Positions 26,546 through 35,546 of a stretch of 64,000 bases of DNA are shown one piece after another (position 1 is the first letter of the stretch; every line of letters begins with the position of its first letter). This DNA comes from Clostridium neonatale. GTDB taxonomy: Bacteria > Bacillota > Clostridia > Clostridiales > Clostridiaceae. Below the pieces are notes generated by a model that saw nothing but the letters and a program-made list of their open reading frames with translations, ran no database searches and was not told the DNA's origin. A program made the position numbers and the translations under genes. Location: contig NZ_LN890328.1 in assembly GCF_001458595.1 (NCBI RefSeq), forward strand, positions 2,033,317 through 2,097,316, read 5' to 3'.

Positions 26546-27010
26546 TTATTCCTCTTTTAAATTTTTTTGACATTCTTCGCATAAACCATAGAATTTTAAA
26601 CTATGATCTAAAATTTTAAATTTATATTCTTTTTCAATATCTATTTCAAGATCGTCTAACAAATCATCTTTAACTTCCAAGACTTTATTGCAGACATTAC
26701 AAATAAGATGATGATGTCTATGAGTTTCATTAGAATGAATTAATTCATATCTACTGCAACCATCGCTTAAATCTAATCTAGATATTATATTAAGTTCTTC
26801 TAATAAAAGTATAGTTCTATATACTGTTGCTAATCCTATTTCAGGGCACTTTTTTTTAACTTCATCGTATATCTCTTCTGCTGTTAAATGTTTACCTTCA
26901 TTTTCAATAATTACATCAACAATAGATCTTCTTTGTGGAGTTAATTTATAACCTTTTTTCTTTAAATTCTCTTTTAAGGCATTCATATCAACTAAATTTG
27001 ATTGATCCAT
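26546..27010 (-). CDS. fur: Fur-family metal-dependent repressor
   Basis: 154 residues. A winged-helix domain (LTPQRRSIVDVI, LATVYRTILLLEEL) and a metal-binding dimerisation domain with the His cluster ETHRHHHLICNVC plus a second CEEC pair, so the structural Cys4 zinc site is complete. Fur, PerR and Zur subtypes cannot be separated with certainty from sequence alone; the position and HRHHHL motif fit Fur. It represses metal-uptake genes when loaded with metal. ATG 27010 follows GAGGTG. It lies between rnjA and the DUF1292 gene. Confidence 0.85.
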   Translation of the reverse strand: MDQSNLVDMNALKENLKKKGYKLTPQRRSIVDVIIENEGKHLTAEEIYDEVKKKCPEIGLATVYRTILLLEELNIISRLDLSDGCSRYELIHSNETHRHHHLICNVCNKVLEVKDDLLDDLEIDIEKEYKFKILDHSLKFYGLCEECQKNLKEE

Positions 27011-27034
27011 TATAACACCTCTTTTCTTTTATAA

Positions 27035-27307
27035 TTACAACAATCCATCTTCATTCATAAGAGTATCATATGTTTCTAGCACTAATTGGAATTCATCATC
27101 ATCTTCTTCAAGTGCTACAAAAATTTCACTACCATCTTCATCTTCATAAATTTTAAATGCATAGGCTTCATCAGTATCTTCAAACGCTGGTGTTGCAATT
27201 ATATATTTTCCTCCTATTTTCTCTATTTCAAAATATATAATCACCTCAAACTTAACGTCATTGCCATCTTCATCAGGTATATATACATATTTTTCGTCTT
27301 GATTCAT
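27035..27307 (-). CDS. DUF1292 domain protein (YrzB-like)
   Basis: An acidic 90-residue protein; YVYIPDEDGNDVKFEVI and YAFKIYEDEDGSEIFVALEEDDDEF are the family pattern. Function is unknown. In B. subtilis the homologue yrzB forms a cluster with yrzL (ireB) and yrrK (ruvX), and the same order is kept here. I choose ATG 27307 (AAAGGA eight bases upstream) over GTG 27313, which lies too close to that site. The gap to ruvX (27308-27542) is AT-rich with no other feature seen. Confidence 0.8.
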   Translation of the reverse strand: MNQDEKYVYIPDEDGNDVKFEVIIYFEIEKIGGKYIIATPAFEDTDEAYAFKIYEDEDGSEIFVALEEDDDEFQLVLETYDTLMNEDGLL

Positions 27308-27542
27308 AACCACATTCCTTTCATATCTCTTTCTATATTTATCTAATCATTATTTATATTAATTTTTAATATTCTATAAAAATTATTTTCATACTCAAAA
27401 TCATATTTTATACAAATTTAATATTCATATAAAATAGTCTTATTTAATAAATCAAATTTATTATATATAATAAATTTATTTTTATACTTTTCAAATTATA
27501 TATAGTTAGTCTTTCATCTTAGCATATTATGAACATACCATA

Positions 27543-27956
27543 TTATTTTGATATCATATCTAAATATCCTTGCAATATATATGTAGCTGCTACTTTATCA
27601 ACTATCTTTTTTCTCTTATTTCTAGACAAATCCGCTTCTAACATTGCCTTATGTGCTGCAACTGTTGTTAGTCTTTCATCCCAAAATTTCACTTCTATAG
27701 AAATCTTATCTTCACACAGCTTTCCAAACTCCATAGCAAGTTCCCCAGATGGCCCAATTGTTCCATTCATATTTTTAGGCAATCCTATAAGAAGTAATTC
27801 TGCATTATATTCAGCACAAATATTCTTAATTTCTTGAATATCATTTTCTTTATTAGTTCTTCTTATTGTTGTTAAACCTTGAGCAGTAAACCCCAATGGA
27901 TCCGAAACTGCCACTCCTATATTTTTTTGTCCTAAATCTAAACCGATTATTCTCAC
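27543..27956 (-). CDS. ruvX: Putative pre-16S rRNA nuclease / Holliday junction resolvase-like YqgF
   Basis: A 137-residue RNase H-fold protein: IIGLDLGQKNIGVAVSDP with the first catalytic Asp, LLIGLPKNMNG and WDERLTTVAAH. YqgF/RuvX proteins process 16S rRNA ends and were first proposed as resolvases. The start is GTG 27956, seven bases after GGGAG; longer in-frame starts give an untypical N-terminus. It follows ireB, with a small hairpin between. Confidence 0.9.
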   Translation of the reverse strand: MRIIGLDLGQKNIGVAVSDPLGFTAQGLTTIRRTNKENDIQEIKNICAEYNAELLLIGLPKNMNGTIGPSGELAMEFGKLCEDKISIEVKFWDERLTTVAAHKAMLEADLSRNKRKKIVDKVAATYILQGYLDMISK

Positions 27957-27977
27957 TTTAATACTCCCAAAAATTAA

Positions 27978-28000
27978 GAGTACCCGTAAAACGGGCACTC
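27978..28000 (-). terminator. Hairpin between ireB and ruvX (terminator-like)
   Basis: Inverted repeat GAGTACCCGT / ACGGGCACTC with a 3-base loop, followed on the minus strand by TTAATTTTT. It begins just after the ireB stop and could attenuate readthrough into ruvX. Confidence 0.55.
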
Positions 28001-28001
28001 T

Positions 28002-28259
28002 CTATTTTATCTCCAAATAAGATTTTAAAACTTCTTCTAGTAATTCATCTCTTTCGAGTTTTCTCACTAAAGCTCTTGCTCCGTTGTAATTTGTGATGTA
28101 AGTAGGATCTCCTGAAATCAAATATCCCACAAGCTGGTTAATCGGATTGTAACCTTTTTCTTGTAGAGAATTATAAACATCTGTTAAGATAGTTTTTGTA
28201 AGAGCTTCTTTATTCTTACTAACATCAAATTTCATTGTTTGTTCAATATCGTTACTCAT
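28002..28259 (-). CDS. ireB: IreB family regulatory phosphoprotein
   Basis: An 85-residue protein of the DUF965/YrzL/IreB family: TMKFDV near the start and the core EKGYNPINQLVGYLISGDP then ARALVRKLERDE. In Enterococcus IreB is phosphorylated by the PASTA kinase IreK and affects cephalosporin tolerance. The family N-terminus points to ATG 28259, yet the only good ribosome site, GGAGG, is 26 bases upstream, with a GNRA hairpin between. A GTG overlapping that GGAGG (28286) could add nine residues but lacks its own site. Located between alaS and ruvX. Confidence 0.88.
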   Translation of the reverse strand: MSNDIEQTMKFDVSKNKEALTKTILTDVYNSLQEKGYNPINQLVGYLISGDPTYITNYNGARALVRKLERDELLEEVLKSYLEIK

Positions 28260-28266
28260 ACAACCC

Positions 28267-28290
28267 AGCTGCTTACGCAGCTTCACCTCC
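28267..28290 (-). promoter_or_regulatory. ireB ribosome site followed by a GNRA-capped hairpin
   Basis: Minus strand: GGAGG (28290-28286), then the stem AGCTGC / GCAGCT capped by the tetraloop GTAA (28282-28267), then seven bases to ATG 28259. Looping out the hairpin leaves about ten bases from GGAGG to ATG, a normal spacing. The stem is perfect and G+C-richer than its surroundings. Confidence 0.6.
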
Positions 28291-28397
28291 TTACATCTTT
28301 AAAGGAAACTTTCCTTATATTCATTATTTACTTAAAAATCTAAAATTATTCATTTAAACTATATTTAGATTATACCTCATATTTTTAAAAAAGTATA

Positions 28398-31040
28398 CTA
28401 TTTTGCTAAACTTTCAATTATTTTATAAGATTCATTTATTGCTTCACCTATCTTTTCTGGTGATTTTCCGCCAGCTTGAGCCATGTCTGGTCTTCCACCA
28501 CCGCCTCCGCCAAGGATTGATGCAACTTCTTTTATAAGTTTGCCACAATGAGCCCCTTTAGATACTGCATCTTTAGTTGCCATTGCACATATTATAACTT
28601 TTTCATTATTCGAACTCATAAGTAAGACAATTGAATTTTCTACCTTATCTCTTACTTTTTCACAAACATCTCTTAATGTATCACTATCCACATCTTTCAT
28701 TTCATAAGATACTACATTTATTCCCTTTATTTCTTTACTACTATTAATTATCTCATCAATATTCATTGATGCAAATTTTGCCTTTAGGATTGAAATTTCT
28801 TTATCTTTTTCTTTTAGTTCTTTGATGTTCGAATCAATTCTTGATAACAATTCTTTTTCTGAGCACTTAAATTTGCTTGAAGCTTCTTTTAATAAATCTT
28901 TCTTTTCATTTATTAAGTTATAAGCTTCTTTTCCTATTACTGCTTCTATTCTTCTTGTACCTGCTGCTATACCACTTTCAGATACAATCTTAAATAAACC
29001 TATTTTACCTGTATTATCAATATGTGTACCCCCGCATAATTCTTTAGAATATTCTCCAGCACATACTACTCTTACTTTATCTGCATATTTATCATCAAAT
29101 ATTCCTATAGCTCCGCTATTTTTAGCTTCTTGAAGATTCATTATTTTAGTTATAACAGGAGTTACACTTGTGATTGCTTCATTTACTAATTCTTCAACCT
29201 TCATTATTTCTTCTTCTGTCATAGCTTCAAAATGAGAGAAGTCAAATCTCAATCTATCATTACTTACATATGAACCTGCTTGGTGCACATGACTTCCAAG
29301 AACTTTTTTAAGCGCTGTATCTAAAAGATGCGTTGCTGTATGATTCTTTTTAATTTCTTGTCTTCTTTCTTTATCTACTTCTAGAGTTACTTTATCATTA
29401 ACTTTTAACTCACCATTTAATACTTCTACAAAGTGTACTATTTTTCCACCAATATTATTTTTAGTGTCTATAACCTTTGCCTTAAAATTATCATTGTAGA
29501 TAACTCCAGTATCTCCTATTTGTCCACCCATTTCTGCGTAAAATGGAGTTATATTGGTAACAATAACACCTTTTTCACCTTCAGAGATAGTATCCACAAA
29601 TGCATCTCCACATATTAATACTTTAGCCTCAGCATCTAACACATCATTTTCATATCCATCAAAAACTGTTTCTATATCATTAGAGATTTCATCAGTTATT
29701 TTTAAATCTGTTCCCATATAATTAGAAGTCTTTCTTGCTTCTCTTGCTCTTTTTCTTTGAATATCCATTTCTTCATGGAAAGCTTCTTCATCTAAAGATA
29801 ATCCTTCATCTTCTAGTATTTCTTTAGTAAGCTCCATTGGGAATCCAAAAGTATCGTATAATGTGAATCCATCTTTACCACTTAATACTTTTTTATTATT
29901 AGCTTTCAATTCTTTTATAAATCCATTAAGTATTTCTGTTCCAGAATCTAAAGTTTCTCTAAACTTATCTTCTTCTATCTTTATTACTTTTTTAATATAT
30001 TCTTGCTTTTTAGCTAATTCAGGATAAGCATCCTTAGAGTCTCTAATAACTACATCACAAAGATTGCAAAGGAAGGCATCTTTAATTCCAAGTGTTTTAC
30101 CGTGTCTTGCAGCTCTTCTTAAAAGTCTTCTTAGCACATATCCACGGCCTTCATTAGATGGCATTACATCATCAGAAATCATAAATGTTATTGATCTTAT
30201 GTGGTCTGTTATTAGTCTTAAAGAAATATCTTTTTTACGATCTTCACCATATTTAACATTTGCAAGCTTACCTACTTCACTTAATATATTTTCTAATGTA
30301 TCAATTTCAAAGATACTGTTTTTATTTTGCATTACGACTGCTAATCTTTCAAGTCCCATTCCTGTATCTATATTAGTACTTGCAAGTTTTTCATAATTTC
30401 CTTTTCCATCCCCATCAAATTGAGTAAATACTAGGTTCCAGACTTCAATTATTTTATCTTCATCTGAATACTTAACAAATTCCTCAGCATTCTTTGGTTT
30501 AGCATCATCACTTCTTCTGAAATGTATTTCTGTACAAGGACCACATGGGCCTGCACCATGTTCCCAGAAATTATCTTCTTTTCCTAGTCTGAATATATGT
30601 GTCTTATCAACATCAGTTAATGAAGTCCAATACTCATATGCTTCATCATCGTCTAAATAAATAGTTACATATAATTTTTCCTTTGGTAATTCTAAAACTT
30701 CTGTTAAGAATTCCCAAGCCCAAGGAATAACTTCTTTTTTAAAGTAATCTCCAAATGAAAAGTTACCAAGCATTTCAAAAAAGGTACCATGTCTACTTGT
30801 AATACCTACATTTTCAATATCACCAGTTCTTATACACTTTTGACAAGTTGTTACTCTACGTCTTGGTGGCTCTTGAAGTCCAGTAAAATATGGCTTTAAT
30901 GGTGCCATTCCAGCATTTATTAATAATAAGCTTTTATCATTTTTAGGCACTAAAGAAAAACTATCCATTTTTAAATGCCCTTTACTTTCAAAGAACTTTA
31001 GATATGCGTCTCTAAGATCATTAGTCTTTGTAATTTTCAT
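28398..31040 (-). CDS. alaS: Alanyl-tRNA synthetase
   Basis: An 880-residue class II synthetase: aminoacylation domain (SKGHLKM, NAGMAPLKPYFTG, RHGTFFEMLGNFSFGDY), the editing domain with HTATHLL and the CGGTH zinc-site residues, and the C-terminal oligomerisation domain ending GGGGGGRPDMAQAGG. ATG 31040 has GGAGG eight bases upstream; a TTG five codons earlier lies on that site. Expression should respond to uncharged tRNA-Ala through the T-box leader upstream. Confidence 0.97.
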   Translation of the reverse strand: MKITKTNDLRDAYLKFFESKGHLKMDSFSLVPKNDKSLLLINAGMAPLKPYFTGLQEPPRRRVTTCQKCIRTGDIENVGITSRHGTFFEMLGNFSFGDYFKKEVIPWAWEFLTEVLELPKEKLYVTIYLDDDEAYEYWTSLTDVDKTHIFRLGKEDNFWEHGAGPCGPCTEIHFRRSDDAKPKNAEEFVKYSDEDKIIEVWNLVFTQFDGDGKGNYEKLASTNIDTGMGLERLAVVMQNKNSIFEIDTLENILSEVGKLANVKYGEDRKKDISLRLITDHIRSITFMISDDVMPSNEGRGYVLRRLLRRAARHGKTLGIKDAFLCNLCDVVIRDSKDAYPELAKKQEYIKKVIKIEEDKFRETLDSGTEILNGFIKELKANNKKVLSGKDGFTLYDTFGFPMELTKEILEDEGLSLDEEAFHEEMDIQRKRAREARKTSNYMGTDLKITDEISNDIETVFDGYENDVLDAEAKVLICGDAFVDTISEGEKGVIVTNITPFYAEMGGQIGDTGVIYNDNFKAKVIDTKNNIGGKIVHFVEVLNGELKVNDKVTLEVDKERRQEIKKNHTATHLLDTALKKVLGSHVHQAGSYVSNDRLRFDFSHFEAMTEEEIMKVEELVNEAITSVTPVITKIMNLQEAKNSGAIGIFDDKYADKVRVVCAGEYSKELCGGTHIDNTGKIGLFKIVSESGIAAGTRRIEAVIGKEAYNLINEKKDLLKEASSKFKCSEKELLSRIDSNIKELKEKDKEISILKAKFASMNIDEIINSSKEIKGINVVSYEMKDVDSDTLRDVCEKVRDKVENSIVLLMSSNNEKVIICAMATKDAVSKGAHCGKLIKEVASILGGGGGGRPDMAQAGGKSPEKIGEAINESYKIIESLAK

Positions 31041-31119
31041 AAAATATTCCTCCAATTTGTAATTTTCAATTAAGAATCATCTTTTCTTAAATTTGCTTGT
31101 AATTTCAATATTTTTCTAA

Positions 31120-31315
31120 AATAAAAAGCTTTCATCCCAAAACAAAGGGACGAAAGCTGAAATTCCGCGGTACCACCCTAATTATGTATTAAATATACAT
31201 CTCTTAGTTAATTATAGCTCCTAGGTAGCTTCGAAATACATAGTAAGAAGTTTTCACCAGACACTTCCTCTCTAAAATACATATTATATATCTACTCATC
31301 CTAATCATTGCTTGA
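31120..31315 (-). promoter_or_regulatory. T-box riboswitch leader of alaS
   Basis: Minus strand, 5' to 3': a Stem I region with GATGAGTAGATA and AGAGAG motifs, a probable GCT (Ala) specifier at 31229-31227 within GAAGCTAC, the T-box AGGGTGGTACCGCGG (31179-31165), whose UGGU can pair with the tRNA ACCA end, and a terminator stem AGCTTTCGTCCC / GGGATGAAAGCT (31158-31128) followed by a T-run. The antiterminator uses the T-box. It fills most of the 357-base gap upstream of alaS; the remainder is AT-rich promoter DNA. Confidence 0.93.
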
Positions 31316-31397
31316 TATTTTATTATTTCATCAAAATTATATTTCAAATACATAATTATGTCAATATACAACATTACTTTATCAATTCAAAAACCTT

Positions 31398-32303
31398 TTA
31401 TTTATTATATTTTATTTCTAATATTTTATTCACTTCTTCTCTATATGGAAGAGATTTTTCAGCTCCTGATTTTGTAGTTGTTAAAGCACCAACTACATTA
31501 GAAAATTCCAAAGCTTCTTCAATACATTTTCCTTCACATATAGCCACTGCAAGAGCACCATTAAAAGAATCACCTGCTGCGGTAGTGTCTATAGCTTTTA
31601 CCTTTATGCTTTCTGACAGTATTTCTTTTTCATTTGATAAATAATAGCTTCCCTTTTCTCCAATTGTTACAATAACTTCTTTCACGCCAGACTCCAAAAG
31701 TTTTCTTGCACCTAATTTAAGATCATTCTCACCAGATATTATTACAAGCTCAGTTTCATTTGGCGTTATAATATCCAAATTTCTTAATATATTATCACTT
31801 AAAATCTTTGCAGGTGCTGGATTTAAGATTACTTTTGTATTATGCTTTTTAGCTAGCTCTATTCCATACTCAACTGTTTCAATAGGAATTTCTAATTGAA
31901 AAATAACAAAATCTGCCTTTATAATTGCATCCTCATTCTTATCTATAATTTCTTTATTCACACATTTGTTTGCCCCACCATAAACTATAATAGTATTATT
32001 TCCATTATTGTCTACAGTAATCATTGCATTTCCAGTTTCAGTATTAACAATTTCAATTCTTGAAGTATCTATCCCCACTTCATTCATTCTATTAATTATT
32101 TTTCTTCCATTGTCATCATTTCCGACAGAACCAATCATAACAACATCTGCGCCTAATTTTCTTGCTGCAAAAGCTTGATTTGCTCCTTTTCCTCCAATGG
32201 AAGTTTTAAAATCAATCGCATGAATAGTTTCTCCCTTTTTAGGTAAATTATCTGTAGTAAGTACATAATCCATATTCATGCTTCCAATTACAACTATATT
32301 CAT
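31398..32303 (-). CDS. rbsK: Ribokinase
   Basis: A 301-residue PfkB-family sugar kinase: N-terminal GSMNMDYV, SIGGKGANQAFAARKLGADV, the ATP-site IVTIGEKGSYYL and the catalytic-Asp motif DTTAAGDSFNGALAVA (usually DTTGAGD). Together with the N-terminal signature this indicates ribose as substrate, giving ribose-5-phosphate. No rbs transporter genes are adjacent, so it probably salvages ribose from nucleosides or works with a distant transporter. It stands alone between alaS and the AI-2E-family gene. Confidence 0.88.
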   Translation of the reverse strand: MNIVVIGSMNMDYVLTTDNLPKKGETIHAIDFKTSIGGKGANQAFAARKLGADVVMIGSVGNDDNGRKIINRMNEVGIDTSRIEIVNTETGNAMITVDNNGNNTIIVYGGANKCVNKEIIDKNEDAIIKADFVIFQLEIPIETVEYGIELAKKHNTKVILNPAPAKILSDNILRNLDIITPNETELVIISGENDLKLGARKLLESGVKEVIVTIGEKGSYYLSNEKEILSESIKVKAIDTTAAGDSFNGALAVAICEGKCIEEALEFSNVVGALTTTKSGAEKSLPYREEVNKILEIKYNK

Positions 32304-32385
32304 TCCTATCTCCCCTTTTATAAAATCATTAACTCTCCGAAATTATTATTCTATTTCAGTATAATTATTATATCTTTAATTATAT

Positions 32386-33414
32386 TTAAAATAAATAATA
32401 ATTTATGTCGTCATATATAACTTTTATTATAACAGCAATAGGAACCACCAGTATCATCCCCATAAAACCTCCAAATTTATCACCTATAAGAAGCAATATA
32501 ATTATCATAAATGGATGCATATTAATACTATTTCCTGTTATTTGTGGTGACAATATATTTCCTTCTATTTGTTGAATAACTATCATAGCAAGCATTATAT
32601 ATAAACCTTTAATTGGAGAATCTATGAACGCTACAACAACAGCTGGAATTGCTCCAAATATCGGGCCAAAATATGGTATTATATTAAACGCAGCATTCAA
32701 TAGCGATATCCACAATGGAAATTTAACTTTAAAAATTATTAAAATAAAAAAAGTTAATACGCCAATTATCATACACAAAAAAAACTGCCCTACAATATAT
32801 CTACTAAGTACTTTATCAATATCATATAGAATCTTCTTAATGACCGCCCTTCTATCTGACGGTAATATTAATAAAGCTTTATTAAATAAAGTTCTTCCAT
32901 CTGATAAAAAATAATACATAATAACAGGAATAACTGCTAAAGAAATAACATTATTAGTTGTAGCTAATATATTATCTATAGCTATAGAAGAAAAGTCATT
33001 CAGCATATAATTTCCTTTTTCTATGATTCTATTATATATATTATTCAATATAGGCAAATCATTAAGGTTTAGTTTACTATATAGATTTTCTAATAAAGTA
33101 CCTATACTATCTAAAATATTACTTATAGTGGATATTTCATTAAATAAGGTAGGAATAAAAATAATTATAATACTTACTACTACCATAAGTATCATAAATA
33201 TAATCATCATAGATGCAATATTAGCTCCTACCTTTAATTTTTCTTCAATAATATCTCTAATAGGCATTAATACATATGATAAAATAAATGATATTATTAT
33301 GATATTAATTATATTTTTTATGGAATCATTAAATAAATATAATAGAAATAAGCTCAAAAGAAGAAGAATTGCTAGAGATTTAATTAATAATATTTTATGC
33401 CTTTTTTTCAACAT
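32386..33414 (-). CDS. AI-2E/PerM family permease (first copy)
   Basis: A 342-residue membrane protein with about eight hydrophobic segments and the family motifs FGPIFGAIPAVVVAFID, QQIEGNILSPQITGNS and FGGFMGMILVVPIAV. Members are called AI-2E transporters, but most characterised homologues do other work (for example sodium/proton exchange), so the substrate is open. Its start overlaps the end of the PRC-barrel gene by 20 bases, as with yrrI near yrrD in B. subtilis. A second, better-spaced paralogue lies at 58918-60057. Confidence 0.85.
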   Translation of the reverse strand: MLKKRHKILLIKSLAILLLLSLFLLYLFNDSIKNIINIIIISFILSYVLMPIRDIIEEKLKVGANIASMMIIFMILMVVVSIIIIFIPTLFNEISTISNILDSIGTLLENLYSKLNLNDLPILNNIYNRIIEKGNYMLNDFSSIAIDNILATTNNVISLAVIPVIMYYFLSDGRTLFNKALLILPSDRRAVIKKILYDIDKVLSRYIVGQFFLCMIIGVLTFFILIIFKVKFPLWISLLNAAFNIIPYFGPIFGAIPAVVVAFIDSPIKGLYIMLAMIVIQQIEGNILSPQITGNSINMHPFMIIILLLIGDKFGGFMGMILVVPIAVIIKVIYDDINYYLF

Positions 33415-33895
33415 ACCAGTTCTTCATATTATGAGGCATTATTTTAAATAAAATATTTTCTTCTTTTCTATATAAAATATATTCTTCTCCTAATATGCAA
33501 TCATTTAATAAAAAGATTTGTTTACCTTTTATCATCTTATCTATCAATCCCGAGCTTACTATAATACCTCTTATGTCATAATTTTCGCTATCTATTATCA
33601 GGTCTTCTACCGTGCCTCTAATTTTCCCATTTAAATCAATGACTTCCATATCTTTAATTTCTTCAAAATACAAGCCTCTTTTTTCTTCAACTTCTTTTAT
33701 AATTATACTTTCTCCTAAAGAGATAAAATCCTCTTTAGCCACATAATTTTTTTTAGAGAATATATTATTTGTAGAGACCTTAAAACCAACTAATTTAGCA
33801 TTAAAAAAGTCTATACAGAGATCTTCAACTATACCAACCTTTTTACCATCAGTTTTATAAACTTTCTTTAAATAAAAATCCTTAGACCTAAGCAT
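33395..33895 (-). CDS. PRC-barrel domain protein (YrrD-like)
   Basis: A 166-residue protein with two PRC-barrel modules: DGKKVGIVEDLCIDFFNAKLVGF near the start (residues 14-36) and a second, LNGKIRGTVEDLIIDSENYD, near residue 100. The function is unknown; in B. subtilis yrrD occupies the same neighbourhood after mnmA. The ATG at 33895 has AGGAGG upstream. It overlaps the following permease gene, suggesting translational coupling. Confidence 0.75.
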   Translation of the reverse strand: MLRSKDFYLKKVYKTDGKKVGIVEDLCIDFFNAKLVGFKVSTNNIFSKKNYVAKEDFISLGESIIIKEVEEKRGLYFEEIKDMEVIDLNGKIRGTVEDLIIDSENYDIRGIIVSSGLIDKMIKGKQIFLLNDCILGEEYILYRKEENILFKIMPHNMKNWYVEKKA

Positions 33896-33989
33896 ATATT
33901 TATCCTCCTATAAATTTATATTATAATTTTATAGTATATTGCCCATTTTATAGGAAAATAATTCTTAAAATTTCACTTTTTAGTATAAA

Positions 33990-34026
33990 AAAATAATAGC
34001 AACAGAAAATCCGTTGCTATTATTTT
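33990..34026 (-). terminator. Terminator of iscR-iscS-iscU-mnmA
   Basis: Stem AAAATAATAGCAAC / GTTGCTATTATTTT with a 9-base loop, and T-rich DNA on the minus-strand 3' side. The stem overlaps the mnmA stop codon. Confidence 0.75.
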
Positions 34027-35107
34027 ATAGTATCTTTTCAATTATTCCGCCACCAACTACAATATTACCATTATAGAAAACTACTGATTGGCCTTTAGTT
34101 ATAGCCCTTTGTTTATCTTCAAAAGAAACTTTAACTTTCCCATTTTCTAATGGATATAAAACTGCCTTTGCCGCTTTTGCAGAATATCTTATTTTAGCTT
34201 CTACTTCTAATTTACCTTCCAATTTATCAAACGGAATAAAATTCACATCAGTTGCTAATAAATCAGTTTTAAAAATGTCTTCTTCAGATCCAATAACAAC
34301 TTCATTAGTTCTAGCATTAATATCAGTAACAAATACTGGCCTTCCAAGAGAAAGCCCTAGTCCTTTTCTTTGGCCTATTGTATAGTATACAATTCCCTTA
34401 TGTTTTCCTAAAACATTTCCGTTTTTATCAACAAAGTTTCCTGGCTTAACTCTTTTCGGTTCTACTTCAGAAATATACTTTCCATGATTATTATCTGAAA
34501 TAAAGCATATTTCTTCACTATCTTTTTTGTTATGAACAGCCAGCCCTATTTCTTTAGCAATTTCTCTTATTTTTGTCTTTTCATATTCTCCACATGGCAT
34601 TAAAGTGTGCGCTAATTGGTCTTGAGTAAAATTATATAATGCATATGTTTGATCTTTACGATCATCTTCTGATCTAATCAGCAAATATCTTCCATCATGC
34701 TCCTCTATTTTTGCATAATGACCAGTTGCAACATAATCAGCGCCTATTCCTCTTGCTTTTCTTAAAAGTTCATCAAACTTTAAATGCTTATTACACGCAA
34801 TACAAGGATTAGGCGTATTACCATCTATGTACTCTTGAACAAAGTAATCAATTACTTTTTCTTTAAAGGAATCTCTAAAATTTAAAACATAAAAAGGAAT
34901 GTCTAATTTATCGCATACCCTTCTTGCATCATCTACTGCAGAAAGAGAGCAACATCCACCTTCACGTTCCTCAAATTCTTTATCTTCTTGCCAAATTTGC
35001 ATTGTTGCACCAATAACTTCATATCCTTGTTCTTTAAGAAGATAAGCAGCTACAGAGCTATCTACTCCGCCGCTCATACCGACAAGAACTTTTTTCTTAC
35101 CACTCAA
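34025..35107 (-). CDS. mnmA: tRNA-uridine 2-sulfurtransferase MnmA
   Basis: A 360-residue tRNA 2-thiolation enzyme: PP-loop GMSGGVDSSVAAYLL, catalytic cysteine in NPCIACNKHLKF and the second in SEEICFI, plus YTIGQRKGLGL. It makes the s2U of wobble mnm5s2U in Lys, Glu and Gln tRNAs, using sulfur from the adjacent cysteine desulfurase. It starts three bases after iscU, so the operon couples desulfurase, scaffold and thiolase. The PP-loop start at ATG 35107 is normal. Confidence 0.95.
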   Translation of the reverse strand: MSGKKKVLVGMSGGVDSSVAAYLLKEQGYEVIGATMQIWQEDKEFEEREGGCCSLSAVDDARRVCDKLDIPFYVLNFRDSFKEKVIDYFVQEYIDGNTPNPCIACNKHLKFDELLRKARGIGADYVATGHYAKIEEHDGRYLLIRSEDDRKDQTYALYNFTQDQLAHTLMPCGEYEKTKIREIAKEIGLAVHNKKDSEEICFISDNNHGKYISEVEPKRVKPGNFVDKNGNVLGKHKGIVYYTIGQRKGLGLSLGRPVFVTDINARTNEVVIGSEEDIFKTDLLATDVNFIPFDKLEGKLEVEAKIRYSAKAAKAVLYPLENGKVKVSFEDKQRAITKGQSVVFYNGNIVVGGGIIEKIL

Positions 35108-35110
35108 AAC

Positions 35111-35545
35111 TTATTCCCCGTGAACCATGTTGTGTAGTTCATCATGGTCATGTTCTTTCATAGGTATTATCTCCAACCCATTTTTTTGTCTATAATCGTT
35201 TATAGCCTTATGAATAGCTTCTTCAGCAAGAACCGAGCAATGCATTTTTACTGGTGGAAGCCCATCTAAAGCTTCTGCAACTGCTTTATTTGATAATTCC
35301 CAAGCTTCATCTATAGTCTTACCTTTTATCATTTCTGTAGCCATTGATGATGACGCTATAGCAGAACCGCAGCCAAAAGTTTTGAATTTAACGTCCTTTA
35401 TTATATTATCTTCAACCTTTAGATATATTTTCATTATATCTCCGCACTTAGCATTACCTACTTCTCCAACTCCATTTGCATCTTCTATTTCTCCAACGTT
35501 TCTTGGATTTTGGAAATGATCCATTACTTTATCTGTATATATCAT
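35111..35545 (-). CDS. iscU: Iron-sulfur scaffold protein IscU/NifU-like
   Basis: A 144-residue scaffold with three cysteines in the usual places: NAKCGDIMKIY, FKTFGCGSAIASSS and PPVKMHCSVLAEEAI. It assembles [2Fe-2S] or [4Fe-4S] clusters from sulfur supplied by the upstream desulfurase. The C-terminus is His/Glu-rich. It follows iscS with a one-base gap. Confidence 0.93.
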   Translation of the reverse strand: MIYTDKVMDHFQNPRNVGEIEDANGVGEVGNAKCGDIMKIYLKVEDNIIKDVKFKTFGCGSAIASSSMATEMIKGKTIDEAWELSNKAVAEALDGLPPVKMHCSVLAEEAIHKAINDYRQKNGLEIIPMKEHDHDELHNMVHGE

Positions 35546-35546
35546 T

